A stretch of 15,043 nt of DNA from Planctomycetota bacterium (GTDB taxonomy: Bacteria; Planctomycetota; MHYJ01; JACPRB01): contig JACQFK010000340.1 in assembly GCA_016200125.1 (NCBI GenBank), positions 1 to 15,043 of the forward strand. Reading direction: 5' to 3'. This document shows, in pieces, positions 1 through 7,589 of this stretch (position 1 is its first letter; each line of letters starts with the position of its first letter). Position numbers and translations under genes: made by a program. The notes beneath the pieces were generated by a model that did no database searches, was not told the origin of the DNA, and saw nothing but the letters and a program-made list of their open reading frames with translations.

Positions 1-1
1 C

Positions 2-814
2 GAGGGGGCCTGCGAGGACCGGCGGCGCGGCCTTTGGCAGCGGCTCCAGGCCCACGTCCAGCAGCATCCCCAGCACCGTGCCACGATCGAGGCGGCCCGG
101 GCGAAGGATCCGGCCCAGGGCGCGGCGTTCGCGGACCGCTATGCGGATGAGCTCGCGCTCCGGGCCATCGACGAGCCGGGGGGCTCGGTCAGCGAAAGCG
201 CGCTGGTCCGCGCTTCCCTGGGCGAATACTCCGCCATGGATCCGACGCAATCCACGGGAGCGATCCCCTCCTGGGCCAAGGCGACGTTGGGAGTCGCCGG
301 CTACTTCTTCGGCGATGAGATGGCCAACGTCGCCCTGACGGGGCTCGCCGAGCTTCATCAGGATTACGTCGATCGCTGGACGGCGAAGCAGCGGTATTAC
401 GTCATTGCGGCCTATGGGCCTCACATCTACGGCATCCTCGTGATGATCCTTCTCGGCCTGTTTCCGATCGCGGGGCTCTTCGCCCTCTGTCCGGGCCAGT
501 GGAAGGTGTTTCTCAACTACTCGAGGTTCTTCTTGAGCCTCAAATTCTGGCCCGTCGGATGGTCCCTTCTGTCCTCCTTCAACCAGCGCCGCGGCATCCT
601 GGAAGCCTTCGAGTCGCCGGAGCGAGTGAACGGGACGCCGTTTCTCGTCATCGCCACGATGTACCTCCTGGTTCCGGGGATCGCCTTCGCGATCGTCCAC
701 CTGGCGACCACGGCGGCGTCCCTGCCTTTTGCGCAGGCCTCGCCGTCCGCGGCGGGGCCGGGAGCGGGACCCGTCGCGCCCGCCGTCCACGTCGCGGCGC
801 GCCTGGCGAAGTGA
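2..814 (+). CDS. Partial membrane protein, TraG N-terminal-like (5' end outside window)
   Basis: The reading frame is open from the first bases of the window to TGA at 812-814, so about 270 C-terminal residues are visible; the ATG at 236 is internal. The first ~90 residues are hydrophilic and rich in Ala, Arg and Gln. Two hydrophobic blocks follow, one containing GILVMILLGLFPIAGLFAL and one containing MYLLVPGIAFAIVHL. Between them is an aromatic stretch, FFLSLKFWPVGW, which resembles the membrane segments of TraG N-terminal-type conjugation proteins (mating-pair stabilisation). The tail is Ala/Pro-rich and low in complexity. The assignment rests on the LKFWPVxW-like segment and hydrophobicity only, so 'polytopic membrane protein of unknown function' is the cautious alternative. 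The gene converges on the superoxide dismutase gene with one base between the stop codons. No other transfer gene is visible in the window. Confidence 0.5.
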   Translation, partial: EGACEDRRRGLWQRLQAHVQQHPQHRATIEAARAKDPAQGAAFADRYADELALRAIDEPGGSVSESALVRASLGEYSAMDPTQSTGAIPSWAKATLGVAGYFFGDEMANVALTGLAELHQDYVDRWTAKQRYYVIAAYGPHIYGILVMILLGLFPIAGLFALCPGQWKVFLNYSRFFLSLKFWPVGWSLLSSFNQRRGILEAFESPERVNGTPFLVIATMYLLVPGIAFAIVHLATTAASLPFAQASPSAAGPGAGPVAPAVHVAARLAK

Positions 815-815
815 C

Positions 816-1403
816 CTAACCCCGCAGATTCTTCTCGACGAAGTCCCAGTGGGCCAGCTTCCAGAACGAGTCGAGGTACTTCGCGCGCGCGTTGCGGTAG
901 TCGATGTAGTACGCGTGCTCCCAGACGTCGCAAGTCAGCAGGGGCCTCACCCGGTCCGTCATCGGCGTGGCCGCGTCGTGCGTGGTGACGACGTCGAGAG
1001 AGCCGTCGGCCTTCTTCACGAGCCAGGCCCACCCCGAGCCGAAATGGCCGACCGCTGCGTCGTTGAACTTCTCCACGAACTCCGCGCAGCCGCCGAAGGA
1101 CTTCCGGAGCGCCTCCGCCATCGCGCCCCGGGGCTCCCCCCCGCCGTGGGGAGAGAGCCCGTTCCAGTAGAACGTGTGGTTCCAGATCTGGGCCGCGTTG
1201 TTGAAGACCTTCGCATACTCCCCGGACGACGAAAGGATGATCTCCTCGAGCGACATGCCCTCGAACTTGGTCCAGGGGATCGCGTCGTTGAGTTTGTCCA
1301 CGTAGGCCTGGTGATGCTTCCCGTAGTGGTGTTCCAAGGTCTCCTTCGAAAGATGGGGCTGGAGCGCATCCAGCGCATAAGGCAGTGCGGGCAGCCTGAT
1401 CAT
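816..1403 (-). CDS. sodB: Superoxide dismutase, iron type
   Basis: The 195-aa product is a cytoplasmic Fe/Mn-family superoxide dismutase that converts superoxide to O2 and H2O2. It is close to E. coli SodB in length and motifs. The four metal ligands are visible: His26 (in HHYGKHH), His76 (NHTFYWN), Asp159 and His163 ([11 protein letters not shown]). Gln72 in NNAAQIWNH occupies the position where iron enzymes carry the active-site Gln, while Mn enzymes have Gly there and supply Gln from the later segment. That later segment here reads DAATP, as in Fe-SODs, so iron is the predicted metal. The start ATG (1401-1403) overlaps the stop of the upstream VOC gene as ATGA, indicating translational coupling in a two-gene operon. 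There is no signal peptide. No internal damage is seen. Confidence 0.95.
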   Translation of the reverse strand: MIRLPALPYALDALQPHLSKETLEHHYGKHHQAYVDKLNDAIPWTKFEGMSLEEIILSSSGEYAKVFNNAAQIWNHTFYWNGLSPHGGGEPRGAMAEALRKSFGGCAEFVEKFNDAAVGHFGSGWAWLVKKADGSLDVVTTHDAATPMTDRVRPLLTCDVWEHAYYIDYRNARAKYLDSFWKLAHWDFVEKNLRG

Positions 1404-1828
1404 CGGATTCCCTCCTTGGTCGCGCGCTCGAAGACCACCCGGTCGTCATTCCAGTGCACGACTTCGATCTCGTATCCGGTGGGATCGTTCACATACCAGG
1501 AGCGGGAATGGGGATAGACGATCTCCTCGACCTCGAGGGCTTCCCGCCGGACCGTCTCGAGCCAGCGCGCCTCGTTCGCGATGCGAAAGCCCGGATGCCG
1601 GATCCCGTGGAGATAACGGCTCCGCAACCCGTCATTGTCCACGAAGCGGAACTCCGGATGGTGGTAGGCGCAGAGCAGGGCGTCCCCCGACCGCAGGATG
1701 GCCCAGCGCACGCCATCCCACACGCCCTCCTCGGCCACCGCAAACCCGAAGACGCGCCCGTACCAGGCGACGCTTTCGTCGAGATCCCGCGCCGACAGGT
1801 TCAGATGATCGAGCCGGATGCCGTCCAT
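1400..1828 (-). CDS. VOC / glyoxalase-fold family protein
   Basis: The 142-aa protein belongs to the vicinal-oxygen-chelate superfamily (glyoxalase, dioxygenase, fosfomycin-resistance type). Two beta-alpha-beta-beta-beta modules are recognisable. The first begins near [18 protein letters not shown] with candidate metal ligand His8. The second begins near [10 protein letters not shown] and ends in [12 protein letters not shown], which supplies the usual C-terminal acidic ligand. The substrate cannot be told from sequence. The ATG at 1828 is chosen because it follows a strong Shine-Dalgarno GGAGGTG; an in-frame GTG at 1840 sits within that same ribosome-binding region and is unlikely. The gene is first in an operon with sodB (ATGA overlap) and is read away from the SufR-like regulator, so a role in oxidative or metal stress is inferred. 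Confidence 0.82.
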   Translation of the reverse strand: MDGIRLDHLNLSARDLDESVAWYGRVFGFAVAEEGVWDGVRWAILRSGDALLCAYHHPEFRFVDNDGLRSRYLHGIRHPGFRIANEARWLETVRREALEVEEIVYPHSRSWYVNDPTGYEIEVVHWNDDRVVFERATKEGIR

Positions 1829-1840
1829 ACTCACCTCCAC

Positions 1841-1881
1841 TTGTATATACTATATATACAGTATATACTGTATTTATATTA
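1841..1881. promoter_or_regulatory. Divergent promoter with 18-bp palindromic operator
   Basis: This short AT-rich island separates the VOC-sodB operon from the SufR-like regulator. ATACAGTATATACTGTAT at 1856-1873 is a perfect palindrome, and pairing continues outward with one mismatch at 1855/1874. A second, weaker dyad, GTATATA-N3-TATATAC, covers 1843-1859. For the plus strand, TTGTAT (1841-1846) and TATACT (1864-1869) are separated by 17 bp and make a good sigma-70-type promoter whose -10 lies inside the palindrome. For the minus strand, TATAGT (1854 to 1849) is a candidate -10 just ahead of the VOC Shine-Dalgarno. Binding of the divergent regulator here is inferred; the palindrome and hexamers are seen directly. 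Confidence 0.75.
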
Positions 1882-1925
1882 CATACTCTCCGAATTCAGT
1901 GGCGGCGAATCTTGCGGGAGCTAGC

Positions 1926-2555
1926 ATGAAGCGGATGCGGGAGTTCACGGAAGCGGACCGGCCGGCGATCCTGGACCTGCTCAAGATCCACGGACCGACC
2001 AACGTCCCGCGCCTGGCGAAGCTGCGCGGCGTCAACCTGAATGCCGTCCGGCAGCAGCTCGCCATGCTCCAGCGCGAGGGCCTCGTCGAGGTCCGCGTCG
2101 AAAAGCGCCGCGTCGGCCGCCCCACCCAGCTCTTCGCCCTTACCGACAAGGCCGACGCCCTCTTCCCCCAGGCCTACGGCCCCCTCGCCCTCACCCTCCT
2201 CCGCCAGCTGCGCGACGTGGACGGCGACCGGAAGATCGACCAGCTCTTCGACCGGCGCACCCGGTCGCTGATCGCGGCCTACCGGAAGCGCCTCGCGGGA
2301 AAGTCGCTCGGCGACAAATGGCAGGAGCTGGCCCGCATCCGCGCCGAGGAGGGCTACATGGCCTGCGTCGAGGGCAAGGGCCTTACCGAGCACCACTGCC
2401 CCATCGCCGCCATCGCGAAGGAGTTCCCCCAGGTCTGCCGCTTCGAGAAGAAGCTCTTCGAGGCCGTCCTGGGCACGCCGCTGAGCCGCACCGAGCACCT
2501 CGCCAGCGGCGACCGCGCCTGCGTCTATGTCCCGGAAACGCCGAAGAAGCGCTGA
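1926..2555 (+). CDS. SufR-like winged-helix regulator with putative Fe-S cysteines
   Basis: The 209-aa protein has an N-terminal winged helix-turn-helix (about residues 10-75: AILDLLKIHG, then NAVRQQLAMLQREGLVE, then GRPTQLFALT), as in DeoR/ArsR-like SufR regulators. The C-terminal part carries Cys158-x12-Cys171 and Cys199, plus Cys147, in the arrangement HHCPIAAIAKEFPQVC ... RTEHLASGDRACVYV. SufR-family repressors bind an Fe-S cluster through such C-terminal cysteines; here His191 lies near where a fourth cysteine falls in cyanobacterial SufR. The start at 1926 follows GGGAG at 1916-1920. An in-frame ATG at 1818 would translate straight through the promoter island and is rejected. The gene is divergent from VOC-sodB and probably controls it and itself through the palindrome. 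No suf/isc genes are nearby, so cluster sensing is inferred and the ligand could differ. Confidence 0.8.
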   Translation: MKRMREFTEADRPAILDLLKIHGPTNVPRLAKLRGVNLNAVRQQLAMLQREGLVEVRVEKRRVGRPTQLFALTDKADALFPQAYGPLALTLLRQLRDVDGDRKIDQLFDRRTRSLIAAYRKRLAGKSLGDKWQELARIRAEEGYMACVEGKGLTEHHCPIAAIAKEFPQVCRFEKKLFEAVLGTPLSRTEHLASGDRACVYVPETPKKR

Positions 2556-2564
2556 TCCCCGACC

Positions 2565-3092
2565 CTACTCCTTGTCCTTCTCCAGCCAGACGGAGTCGAC
2601 GACCGCGCCCAGCTCCTCGCGGAGCAGCGCTCGAGCGCGGAAGGCCCGCACCCGCGCCGTCCCCTCCGAGACGCCCGTGATCGACGAGATCTCCGGGTAG
2701 TCCATCCCGTCCACGTAGCGGAGCAGGAAGGCCTCGCGCATCGACGTCGGGAGACGGCCCACCGAGATCTCCAGTCGCTCGGCCATTTCGTGGCGGATCA
2801 CGCTGGAGAGCACCCCGCGGCTCCGCGCGGCCTGAGCTTCGAGCACCCCGGGCCCGGCCGGCGACGCGTGGCGGCTCTTGTCGCGCAGGTGCTTCCGGCA
2901 GAGATTGAGCGCGATCCCGTAGAGCCAGGTCGAGAACTTGGAGCGCTTCTCGAATTTCGCCACGTCGCGGAACGAGGTGGCCACCGCCTCCTGGACGATG
3001 TCCTCGGCCTCGCGGCCGACCATCATCGAGACGAACCGCGACAGCGCCTCGCGGTGCGGCGCGACGAGCGCTTCGAACTCGCCGGTCTTCAT
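2565..3092 (-). CDS. ECF-type RNA polymerase sigma factor
   Basis: The 175-aa protein is a group IV (extracytoplasmic function) sigma factor. Region 2 spans about residues 6-72, with the core-binding EDIVQEA (30-36) and the promoter-melting KFSTWLYGIALNLCRKHLRDK part (52-72). Region 4 spans about 107-162, with LPTSMREAFLLRYVDGMDYPEI and the helix-turn-helix GVSEGTARVRAFRARALL. Its ATG (3092-3090) overlaps the kinase stop as ATGA, so it is second in a coupled operon. No anti-sigma gene is present. The acidic residues of the region 2.2 motif are intact, unlike the kinase-activated EcfP/ECF43 type where they are missing. Regulation by the adjacent kinase is therefore likely from context, but the mechanism is not evident. 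It converges on the SufR-like gene with 9 bp between stops. Confidence 0.93.
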   Translation of the reverse strand: MKTGEFEALVAPHREALSRFVSMMVGREAEDIVQEAVATSFRDVAKFEKRSKFSTWLYGIALNLCRKHLRDKSRHASPAGPGVLEAQAARSRGVLSSVIRHEMAERLEISVGRLPTSMREAFLLRYVDGMDYPEISSITGVSEGTARVRAFRARALLREELGAVVDSVWLEKDKE

Positions 3093-5380
3093 TCGTATTT
3101 CTTCAGCAGGTCCGAGAAGGAGGGGCGGCTCCGGAGCTCGCCCAGCTCATTGTCCTCGCGCAGCGCCTGGGGCTGCGCGCCCATCTTGAGCGCCTGGTCG
3201 ATGTGCCAGAGCGCCTTGTCCTGGCGCGATCGATGGAGGTGCGCGAGCCGGAGATGGTTGTTCTTCAGAAGCTCCTTGCGGTCTTCCTCGGGCAGCTCCT
3301 CGCCGTTGATCTGCTCCGACGTCGCCATCGCCGCGGATTTGCGGCCCAGGTGGGCCTGCAGGTCGGCCGTGGCGTCGAGCAGACGGCTCCGGGAGCCGAT
3401 CGCGCCGACGAAGGCCCCCAGCCGCGCGTGGTCCACGCTGATGAGATCGAGCCGGCCGTCGAGCCGCCGCTCCAGGCGGCCCAGGTCCTCCTCCGCCGCG
3501 TCCCACTTCAGGTCGAGCGACTCCTGCACCGCCCGCAGGAGGAGCGCCGCGGGATAGTGGTCGTGGCGCAGGCGCTCGTCGAGCGCCTCCCGCATCTCGG
3601 GAAGGTCCAGCTTGCCCTCGAGGGAGCTCTCGAGCTTCTCGTGCACGGGATCGTTCAGCACCTCGAGCCAGCGCAGGTAGACGCGGAGAATCGAGGAGTC
3701 CCACATCTTGGGGTCCATGCGGACCGCGTCGTACACCTCGTCGGCGGCGAGGTCGATGCGTCCCGCCCGCAGGAAGAGGATCGCGCTCAGGAGGAAGGTC
3801 TCCGCCGAGCTGGGCGCCGACGCGAGGAGTGCATTTGCACAGTTGCGCGCGGCGCCGCCGTCCTCGGCCAGCTGCGCCGCGATGGCGCGGAGCGGGAGGA
3901 TGAAGAGCTCGTCGGACTTGTCGAGGTCGCGCCGGAGGCTTGCGAGCAGCGGCTTGAGCGCCTCGTCGCCGGGATTCTGGAGGATGTCGATGAGCTCGAT
4001 GTGGGCGCGAACGAGGAGGACGTGCGACGGGAGCGCGTCGTTGTTCATCGCCGCCTTGAGCTTCTGCCGCGCGGCGTCCTGCTTCCCTTCCAGGTGCCGC
4101 GCGAGCGCCGACATGAGAAAGGCCTCCGGGCCCTTCAGGTCGGCGGGCTGGGGGATCGAGACCCGGAAGAGCCCCGGGGAGACGAAGCGCTGGAGCGCCC
4201 GCGCGGAGGCGAGCTCCATGATGGCCTTCTCGTAGCCCTTCAGGTCCTCGAGCGCCCGCGTGTACTGCCCGCGCTTGAGGAAATGGTCGGCGATCACGCG
4301 CCGGAGCTGCGGATCCTCGCGAAACTTCGCGAGCTCGGGGCTCGTCACGTCGTTCTTCCGCGCGAGCAGCGCGCGGAGCTCGGCGCCCAGGTCGGCCGGG
4401 ATCGCGGCGGCAGGACGGGCGGGCGCGGGGGCCGGCGGCGGGGGCGAAGGGGACGGCCACAGCATCCAGGTCAGGAGGACCGCGGCGAGGGCTCCCGCCC
4501 CGGCCCAGACGACGCGGCGCGGAATCTGGAAGACGGCGGCCGAAGAGAGGCGGCGGGCCGTGTCGGGCGCCGGCGACTCGAGGCAGGCGCGGATCGCCTC
4601 GGCCAGGTCGGCCGCGGTCTGGTAGCGCCGCTCGCGGTCCTTGGCGAGCGCCTTCATCACGACCGCGTCGACGCGGCTCGAGATCCCCGGCGGCGCGGGA
4701 TCCTCGTCCTCGATCTTCCGGAGGATCGCGAGCACCGTGCCGCCCTCGAAGGGCGGGCGGCCCGTCAGCATCTCGTAAAGCACCGCGCCCAGCGAATAGA
4801 GATCCGTGCGGTGATCGAGCTCTTCGGGCGCGCCGAAGGCCTGCTCGGGGGACATGTAGTAGGGGGTCCCGACCATGAGGCCCGACGCGGTGAGCCCCTT
4901 CCCGTCCATCGAGCGCGCCAGGCCGAAGTCCAGGATGCGGACGCGCCCCTGCTTGTCGATCAGCAGGTTGGCGGGCTTCACGTCGCGGTGCACGATCTTG
5001 TGCTCGTGGGCGAACTGGAGGGCGCGAGCGATGGTGAGGGCGATCCTCAGGCTCTTCTCGGGATCGAGCTTCTTCTCCTCGAGGAGCTGCTTGAGCGAGC
5101 GGCCCTCGACGTACTCCATCACGATGTAGTGAAGCTTGCCCTCGGCGCCGATGTCGTAGATGGGGACGATGTTGGGATGGGAGAGCTTCGCCGCCATGCG
5201 GGCCTCGCGCTGGAAGCGCTGGAGGAACTCCTCGGAGGCCTGCTCGCCCGACAGCAGCGTCTTGATCGCGACGTGGCGGTGGAGGTCGGGCTGGTAGGCC
5301 TTGAACACCTCGCCCATGCCTCCCCGGCCGATGCTGCCGAGGACCTGGTACTTCCCCACGGCCTTCGGGATTGCGCCCAT
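3089..5380 (-). CDS. Transmembrane Ser/Thr protein kinase with helical-repeat C-terminal region
   Basis: The 763-aa protein starts with a complete Hanks-type kinase domain (about residues 11-267). It has a glycine-rich loop GRGGMGEVF, ATP-binding Lys40 in VAIK, catalytic loop HRDVKPANLL (Asp133, Asn138), DFGLAR (Asp151), and GTPYYMSPEQ in the activation/P+1 region, so it should be active. A basic linker leads to one hydrophobic segment (about 290-308), then a Pro/Ala-rich stretch and roughly 430 residues of Ala/Leu/Arg-rich helices resembling degenerate TPR-type repeats. That puts the kinase in the cytoplasm and the helical part outside, probably as a sensor or scaffold. TATAAT at 5395-5390 lies 9 nt before the ATG, predicting an almost absent leader. 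The stop overlaps the ECF sigma ATG, making the pair one signalling operon. Kinase assignment is secure; the TPR label is less so. Confidence 0.93.
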   Translation of the reverse strand: MGAIPKAVGKYQVLGSIGRGGMGEVFKAYQPDLHRHVAIKTLLSGEQASEEFLQRFQREARMAAKLSHPNIVPIYDIGAEGKLHYIVMEYVEGRSLKQLLEEKKLDPEKSLRIALTIARALQFAHEHKIVHRDVKPANLLIDKQGRVRILDFGLARSMDGKGLTASGLMVGTPYYMSPEQAFGAPEELDHRTDLYSLGAVLYEMLTGRPPFEGGTVLAILRKIEDEDPAPPGISSRVDAVVMKALAKDRERRYQTAADLAEAIRACLESPAPDTARRLSSAAVFQIPRRVVWAGAGALAAVLLTWMLWPSPSPPPPAPAPARPAAAIPADLGAELRALLARKNDVTSPELAKFREDPQLRRVIADHFLKRGQYTRALEDLKGYEKAIMELASARALQRFVSPGLFRVSIPQPADLKGPEAFLMSALARHLEGKQDAARQKLKAAMNNDALPSHVLLVRAHIELIDILQNPGDEALKPLLASLRRDLDKSDELFILPLRAIAAQLAEDGGAARNCANALLASAPSSAETFLLSAILFLRAGRIDLAADEVYDAVRMDPKMWDSSILRVYLRWLEVLNDPVHEKLESSLEGKLDLPEMREALDERLRHDHYPAALLLRAVQESLDLKWDAAEEDLGRLERRLDGRLDLISVDHARLGAFVGAIGSRSRLLDATADLQAHLGRKSAAMATSEQINGEELPEEDRKELLKNNHLRLAHLHRSRQDKALWHIDQALKMGAQPQALREDNELGELRSRPSFSDLLKKYE

Positions 5381-5389
5381 TTTCGCCCC

Positions 5390-5395
5390 ATTATA
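5390..5395 (-). promoter_or_regulatory. -10 box for the kinase-sigma operon
   Basis: A consensus TATAAT on the minus strand lies 9 nt before the kinase ATG in otherwise GC-rich sequence. Transcription about 7 nt downstream of the box would begin only 2-3 nt before the start codon. No recognisable -35 is found 16-18 bp upstream. Confidence 0.6.
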
Positions 5396-5456
5396 GCCGC
5401 GCCGGCGCGCTTCGTGGCGGCCGAAACTCCCCTGCGAGCGGCACGCGGCCGTCGAC

Positions 5457-5462
5457 TATAAT
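5457..5462 (+). promoter_or_regulatory. -10 box for the AsmA-like operon, leaderless spacing
   Basis: A consensus TATAAT is followed by 6 nt (AAGGCC) and then the ATG at 5469, so the expected transcription start coincides with the A of the start codon. No Shine-Dalgarno fits between them and no -35 consensus is visible. It is divergent from the kinase promoter 62 bp away. Confidence 0.6.
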
Positions 5463-5468
5463 AAGGCC

Positions 5469-6800
5469 ATGGCGAAGGCCGCAGGGTTCGAGAAGGCGGA
5501 ATTCACCGAGGCGAGGAAGGCGGACTACCGGGCCCGCTGGTTCGTCTTCCTCTTCGTCCTGCTCTTCCTCGCGATCTCCTACTGGATCGCCCGCGACATC
5601 CTCTACCACCGGCTCGTGTTCCACTACGCGCAGGACATGTACAACCGGCTCGGCAGCGCCGCGGTCGAACAGATCGGCTCCGTCACGGTGGACGGTCAGG
5701 GCGACGTCACGCTCCACGCGGCGGAGGCCTACACCCATCGCGAGGGGACGCGGCGCCTCTTCTTCCGCACCGACCGGCTCGTCCTCTCGCTCGACGGCAT
5801 GCCGCTGCGCGACGACAACCTGCGCGTGATGCGCGTGGACCTCTACCGCCCCGAGATCTACATCCGCCGGGAGAACGGCGGCGAGTGGAACGTCGAATGG
5901 TCCTTCCTCCCCGCCCCAGCCTGCCCCGCGGATGCGCCGCCGCCCGATCCGAAGGACGACCCCTGGAAGGACTACCTCCAGCCCGACCAGACCTTCCCGC
6001 GCAACGGCGTCCACGTCCACGACGGCACGATCCACGTCACCTTCGTGGGACGCACGGGCAAGGAGGTCACTTGGAACATCACGCACGTGCACACGAAGAT
6101 CTCCCGCGCGGACGGCCGCCTGCTGATGCGCCCCTTCACGGGCGACTTCTACGGCGGCCGCATGACCGCGGACGCCGAGATCCCCAAGACCCATCCCTTC
6201 ACCGTGCGCGAGCTTACGGTCGACGTGCGCGACGCCGACGTCGCGAAGATCGCCGAGGGGGCGACGTTCATCACGCACCCGATGAAGGGCCGCTTCAACG
6301 GCGTGCTCGCCCTCACCCGCGATTCCGAGCGGACGAAGCAGGACCGCCCCATCATGTCCGGCCACTGCGAGATCACCAACGGCGACCTCTGGGAGGTCCC
6401 CGCCTTCTCCAGCATCATCCACATCCTCACGCTGACCGCGGTCTCCGACAAGCGCATCGACACGGCGATCGTCGACTTCACCGTGGACAACGACAACGAG
6501 ATCCGCGTCGACAAGATGCACTTCCTGGGCTACCCGGTGAGCCTGTTCGGCGACGGCGCGATCAGCCTGACGGGCGACTGGATGGAGGTGGTGTTCGTGC
6601 CGAGACTTGGCAAAAGCGACTGGAACAGTATACTACCCATCATCGGCGCGCCCCTCGACCTCCTGGCCGGCATCTTCAAAGGAGCCCTGACGCCAGTGGT
6701 GCTCTCCGGTTCCTTCGACAAGCCCGACCTCTCCGTCAGGCCCTTCCACTTCCTCAAGCCCTCCGTCCGGACCCTGATCGACGAGAAGGCGCCCAAATGA
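5469..6800 (+). CDS. AsmA-like membrane-anchored envelope protein
   Basis: The 443-aa protein has a short basic cytoplasmic N-terminus, one transmembrane anchor (about residues 24-41, FVFLFVLLFLAISYWIA) and a large beta-rich extracytoplasmic region. The C-terminal part (about 280-430) resembles AsmA-like C-terminal domains. It has a repeated 'G.I.ITNGDLWEVPAFSSI' element, then strands such as IDTAIVDFTVDNDNEIRVDKMHF and GDGAISLTGDW, and a final LSGSFDKPDLSVRP. AsmA/TamB-type proteins work at the cell envelope, in lipid transport or outer-membrane assembly, so an outer membrane is implied. A proline- and aspartate-rich linker (about 150-175) splits the periplasmic region. Its stop overlaps the next ATG (ATGA). 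The exact role is unknown; length is shorter than typical AsmA. Confidence 0.7.
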   Translation: MAKAAGFEKAEFTEARKADYRARWFVFLFVLLFLAISYWIARDILYHRLVFHYAQDMYNRLGSAAVEQIGSVTVDGQGDVTLHAAEAYTHREGTRRLFFRTDRLVLSLDGMPLRDDNLRVMRVDLYRPEIYIRRENGGEWNVEWSFLPAPACPADAPPPDPKDDPWKDYLQPDQTFPRNGVHVHDGTIHVTFVGRTGKEVTWNITHVHTKISRADGRLLMRPFTGDFYGGRMTADAEIPKTHPFTVRELTVDVRDADVAKIAEGATFITHPMKGRFNGVLALTRDSERTKQDRPIMSGHCEITNGDLWEVPAFSSIIHILTLTAVSDKRIDTAIVDFTVDNDNEIRVDKMHFLGYPVSLFGDGAISLTGDWMEVVFVPRLGKSDWNSILPIIGAPLDLLAGIFKGALTPVVLSGSFDKPDLSVRPFHFLKPSVRTLIDEKAPK

Positions 6801-7546
6801 GCCGTGCCCCGAACAAGATGGAGCTCCCGCCCCAGGCGAAGAAATTGATCGAGCAGCACGCGCGCGCGATCGAGACCCAGGCCGACGAGACCTCCAAGAA
6901 GCTCACGTCGGCCGCCACCGTCCTCGCGGCGGCCTGCTCGATCCTGAACCTGCGGGCGCGCTACGTCGGCGGGACCGGCGAGCACTTCAGCGTTCAGGAG
7001 TACGAGGGCATCCAGATCGTCGACGCGCTCGACGAACGGCTCCTGCGCGCGCTGCGGTCGCTGCTCGGGGCCTATGCGGAGCGGGCGCGGAAGAAGCCGG
7101 AACCCAAGGCCCTCGACCTCCTCTCGGAAAAGCTCACGCCGGGCGCGAAGGAGATGCCGCAGTACCCCGTCGGCTACATGGTCCACTTCATGCTCTTCTC
7201 CGCGATCCAGGCCTTCGAGCCGCTCGCCGAGCAGGGCCACGGCTTTGAGACGCCCGCGCTCGAGATCGCGATGGTCCACCACCTGCTCTCGATCCTCGAG
7301 AAGTACGTGACGACGCGCGAGAAGCCCGTGACGCGCCACTTCAGCGACGTCGCGCGCGAATACAGCGTGGTGATGCGCCTCAAGTGCGCCTGCGGCTTCG
7401 AGAAATTCGACGTGAAGCTGCAGGCGCTCTGCCAGAGCTCCGCGGGCGAGCCCTACGACCGGCTCGACCTGCAGTGCAAGCAGTGCGGCACGCAGCGGTC
7501 GATCACCTTCGACCTGCCCCACTTCAAGGACATGTACCAGATCTGA
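6797..7546 (+). CDS. Unknown protein with C-terminal Cys cluster (zinc-ribbon-like)
   Basis: The 249-aa protein is not recognised. It is soluble, with no signal peptide. The first ~190 residues look largely helical (ETQADETSKKLTSAATVLAA, QIVDALDERLLRALRSLLGAY, LEIAMVHHLLSILEKYV). The C-terminal ~60 residues carry Cys197-x-Cys199, Cys212, and Cys227-x2-Cys230 in LKCACGF ... LQCKQCGTQ, like a metal-binding ribbon. The ATG at 6797 is the start because it overlaps the AsmA-like stop as ATGA and the frame then runs unbroken to 7546. Co-translation with the AsmA-like protein suggests a shared envelope-related process, but function cannot be assigned. Confidence is high that the gene is real and low for the ribbon being zinc-bound. 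Confidence 0.75.
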   Translation: MSRAPNKMELPPQAKKLIEQHARAIETQADETSKKLTSAATVLAAACSILNLRARYVGGTGEHFSVQEYEGIQIVDALDERLLRALRSLLGAYAERARKKPEPKALDLLSEKLTPGAKEMPQYPVGYMVHFMLFSAIQAFEPLAEQGHGFETPALEIAMVHHLLSILEKYVTTREKPVTRHFSDVAREYSVVMRLKCACGFEKFDVKLQALCQSSAGEPYDRLDLQCKQCGTQRSITFDLPHFKDMYQI

Positions 7547-7589
7547 GCGCGCCCCGCGCCCGGTGTCCTTTACTCCTCCCCGCGCCTTT

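Noticed and set aside
1841..1873. LexA/SOS box in the palindrome region
   Set aside because: One half resembles CTGTATATATA on the minus strand, but the CTG-N10-CAG spacing is not present; the real dyad is CAG-N4-CTG.
1818..1925. Upstream ATG extending the SufR-like regulator
   Set aside because: The extra 36 residues translate the AT-rich promoter and palindrome (runs of Tyr/Ile), and the ATG at 1926 has a proper GGAG-type ribosome-binding site.
3203..5461. 752-codon open frame antisense to the kinase
   Set aside because: It is a GC-rich shadow of the kinase gene, whose frame carries every kinase motif; the antisense product has no recognisable domain.
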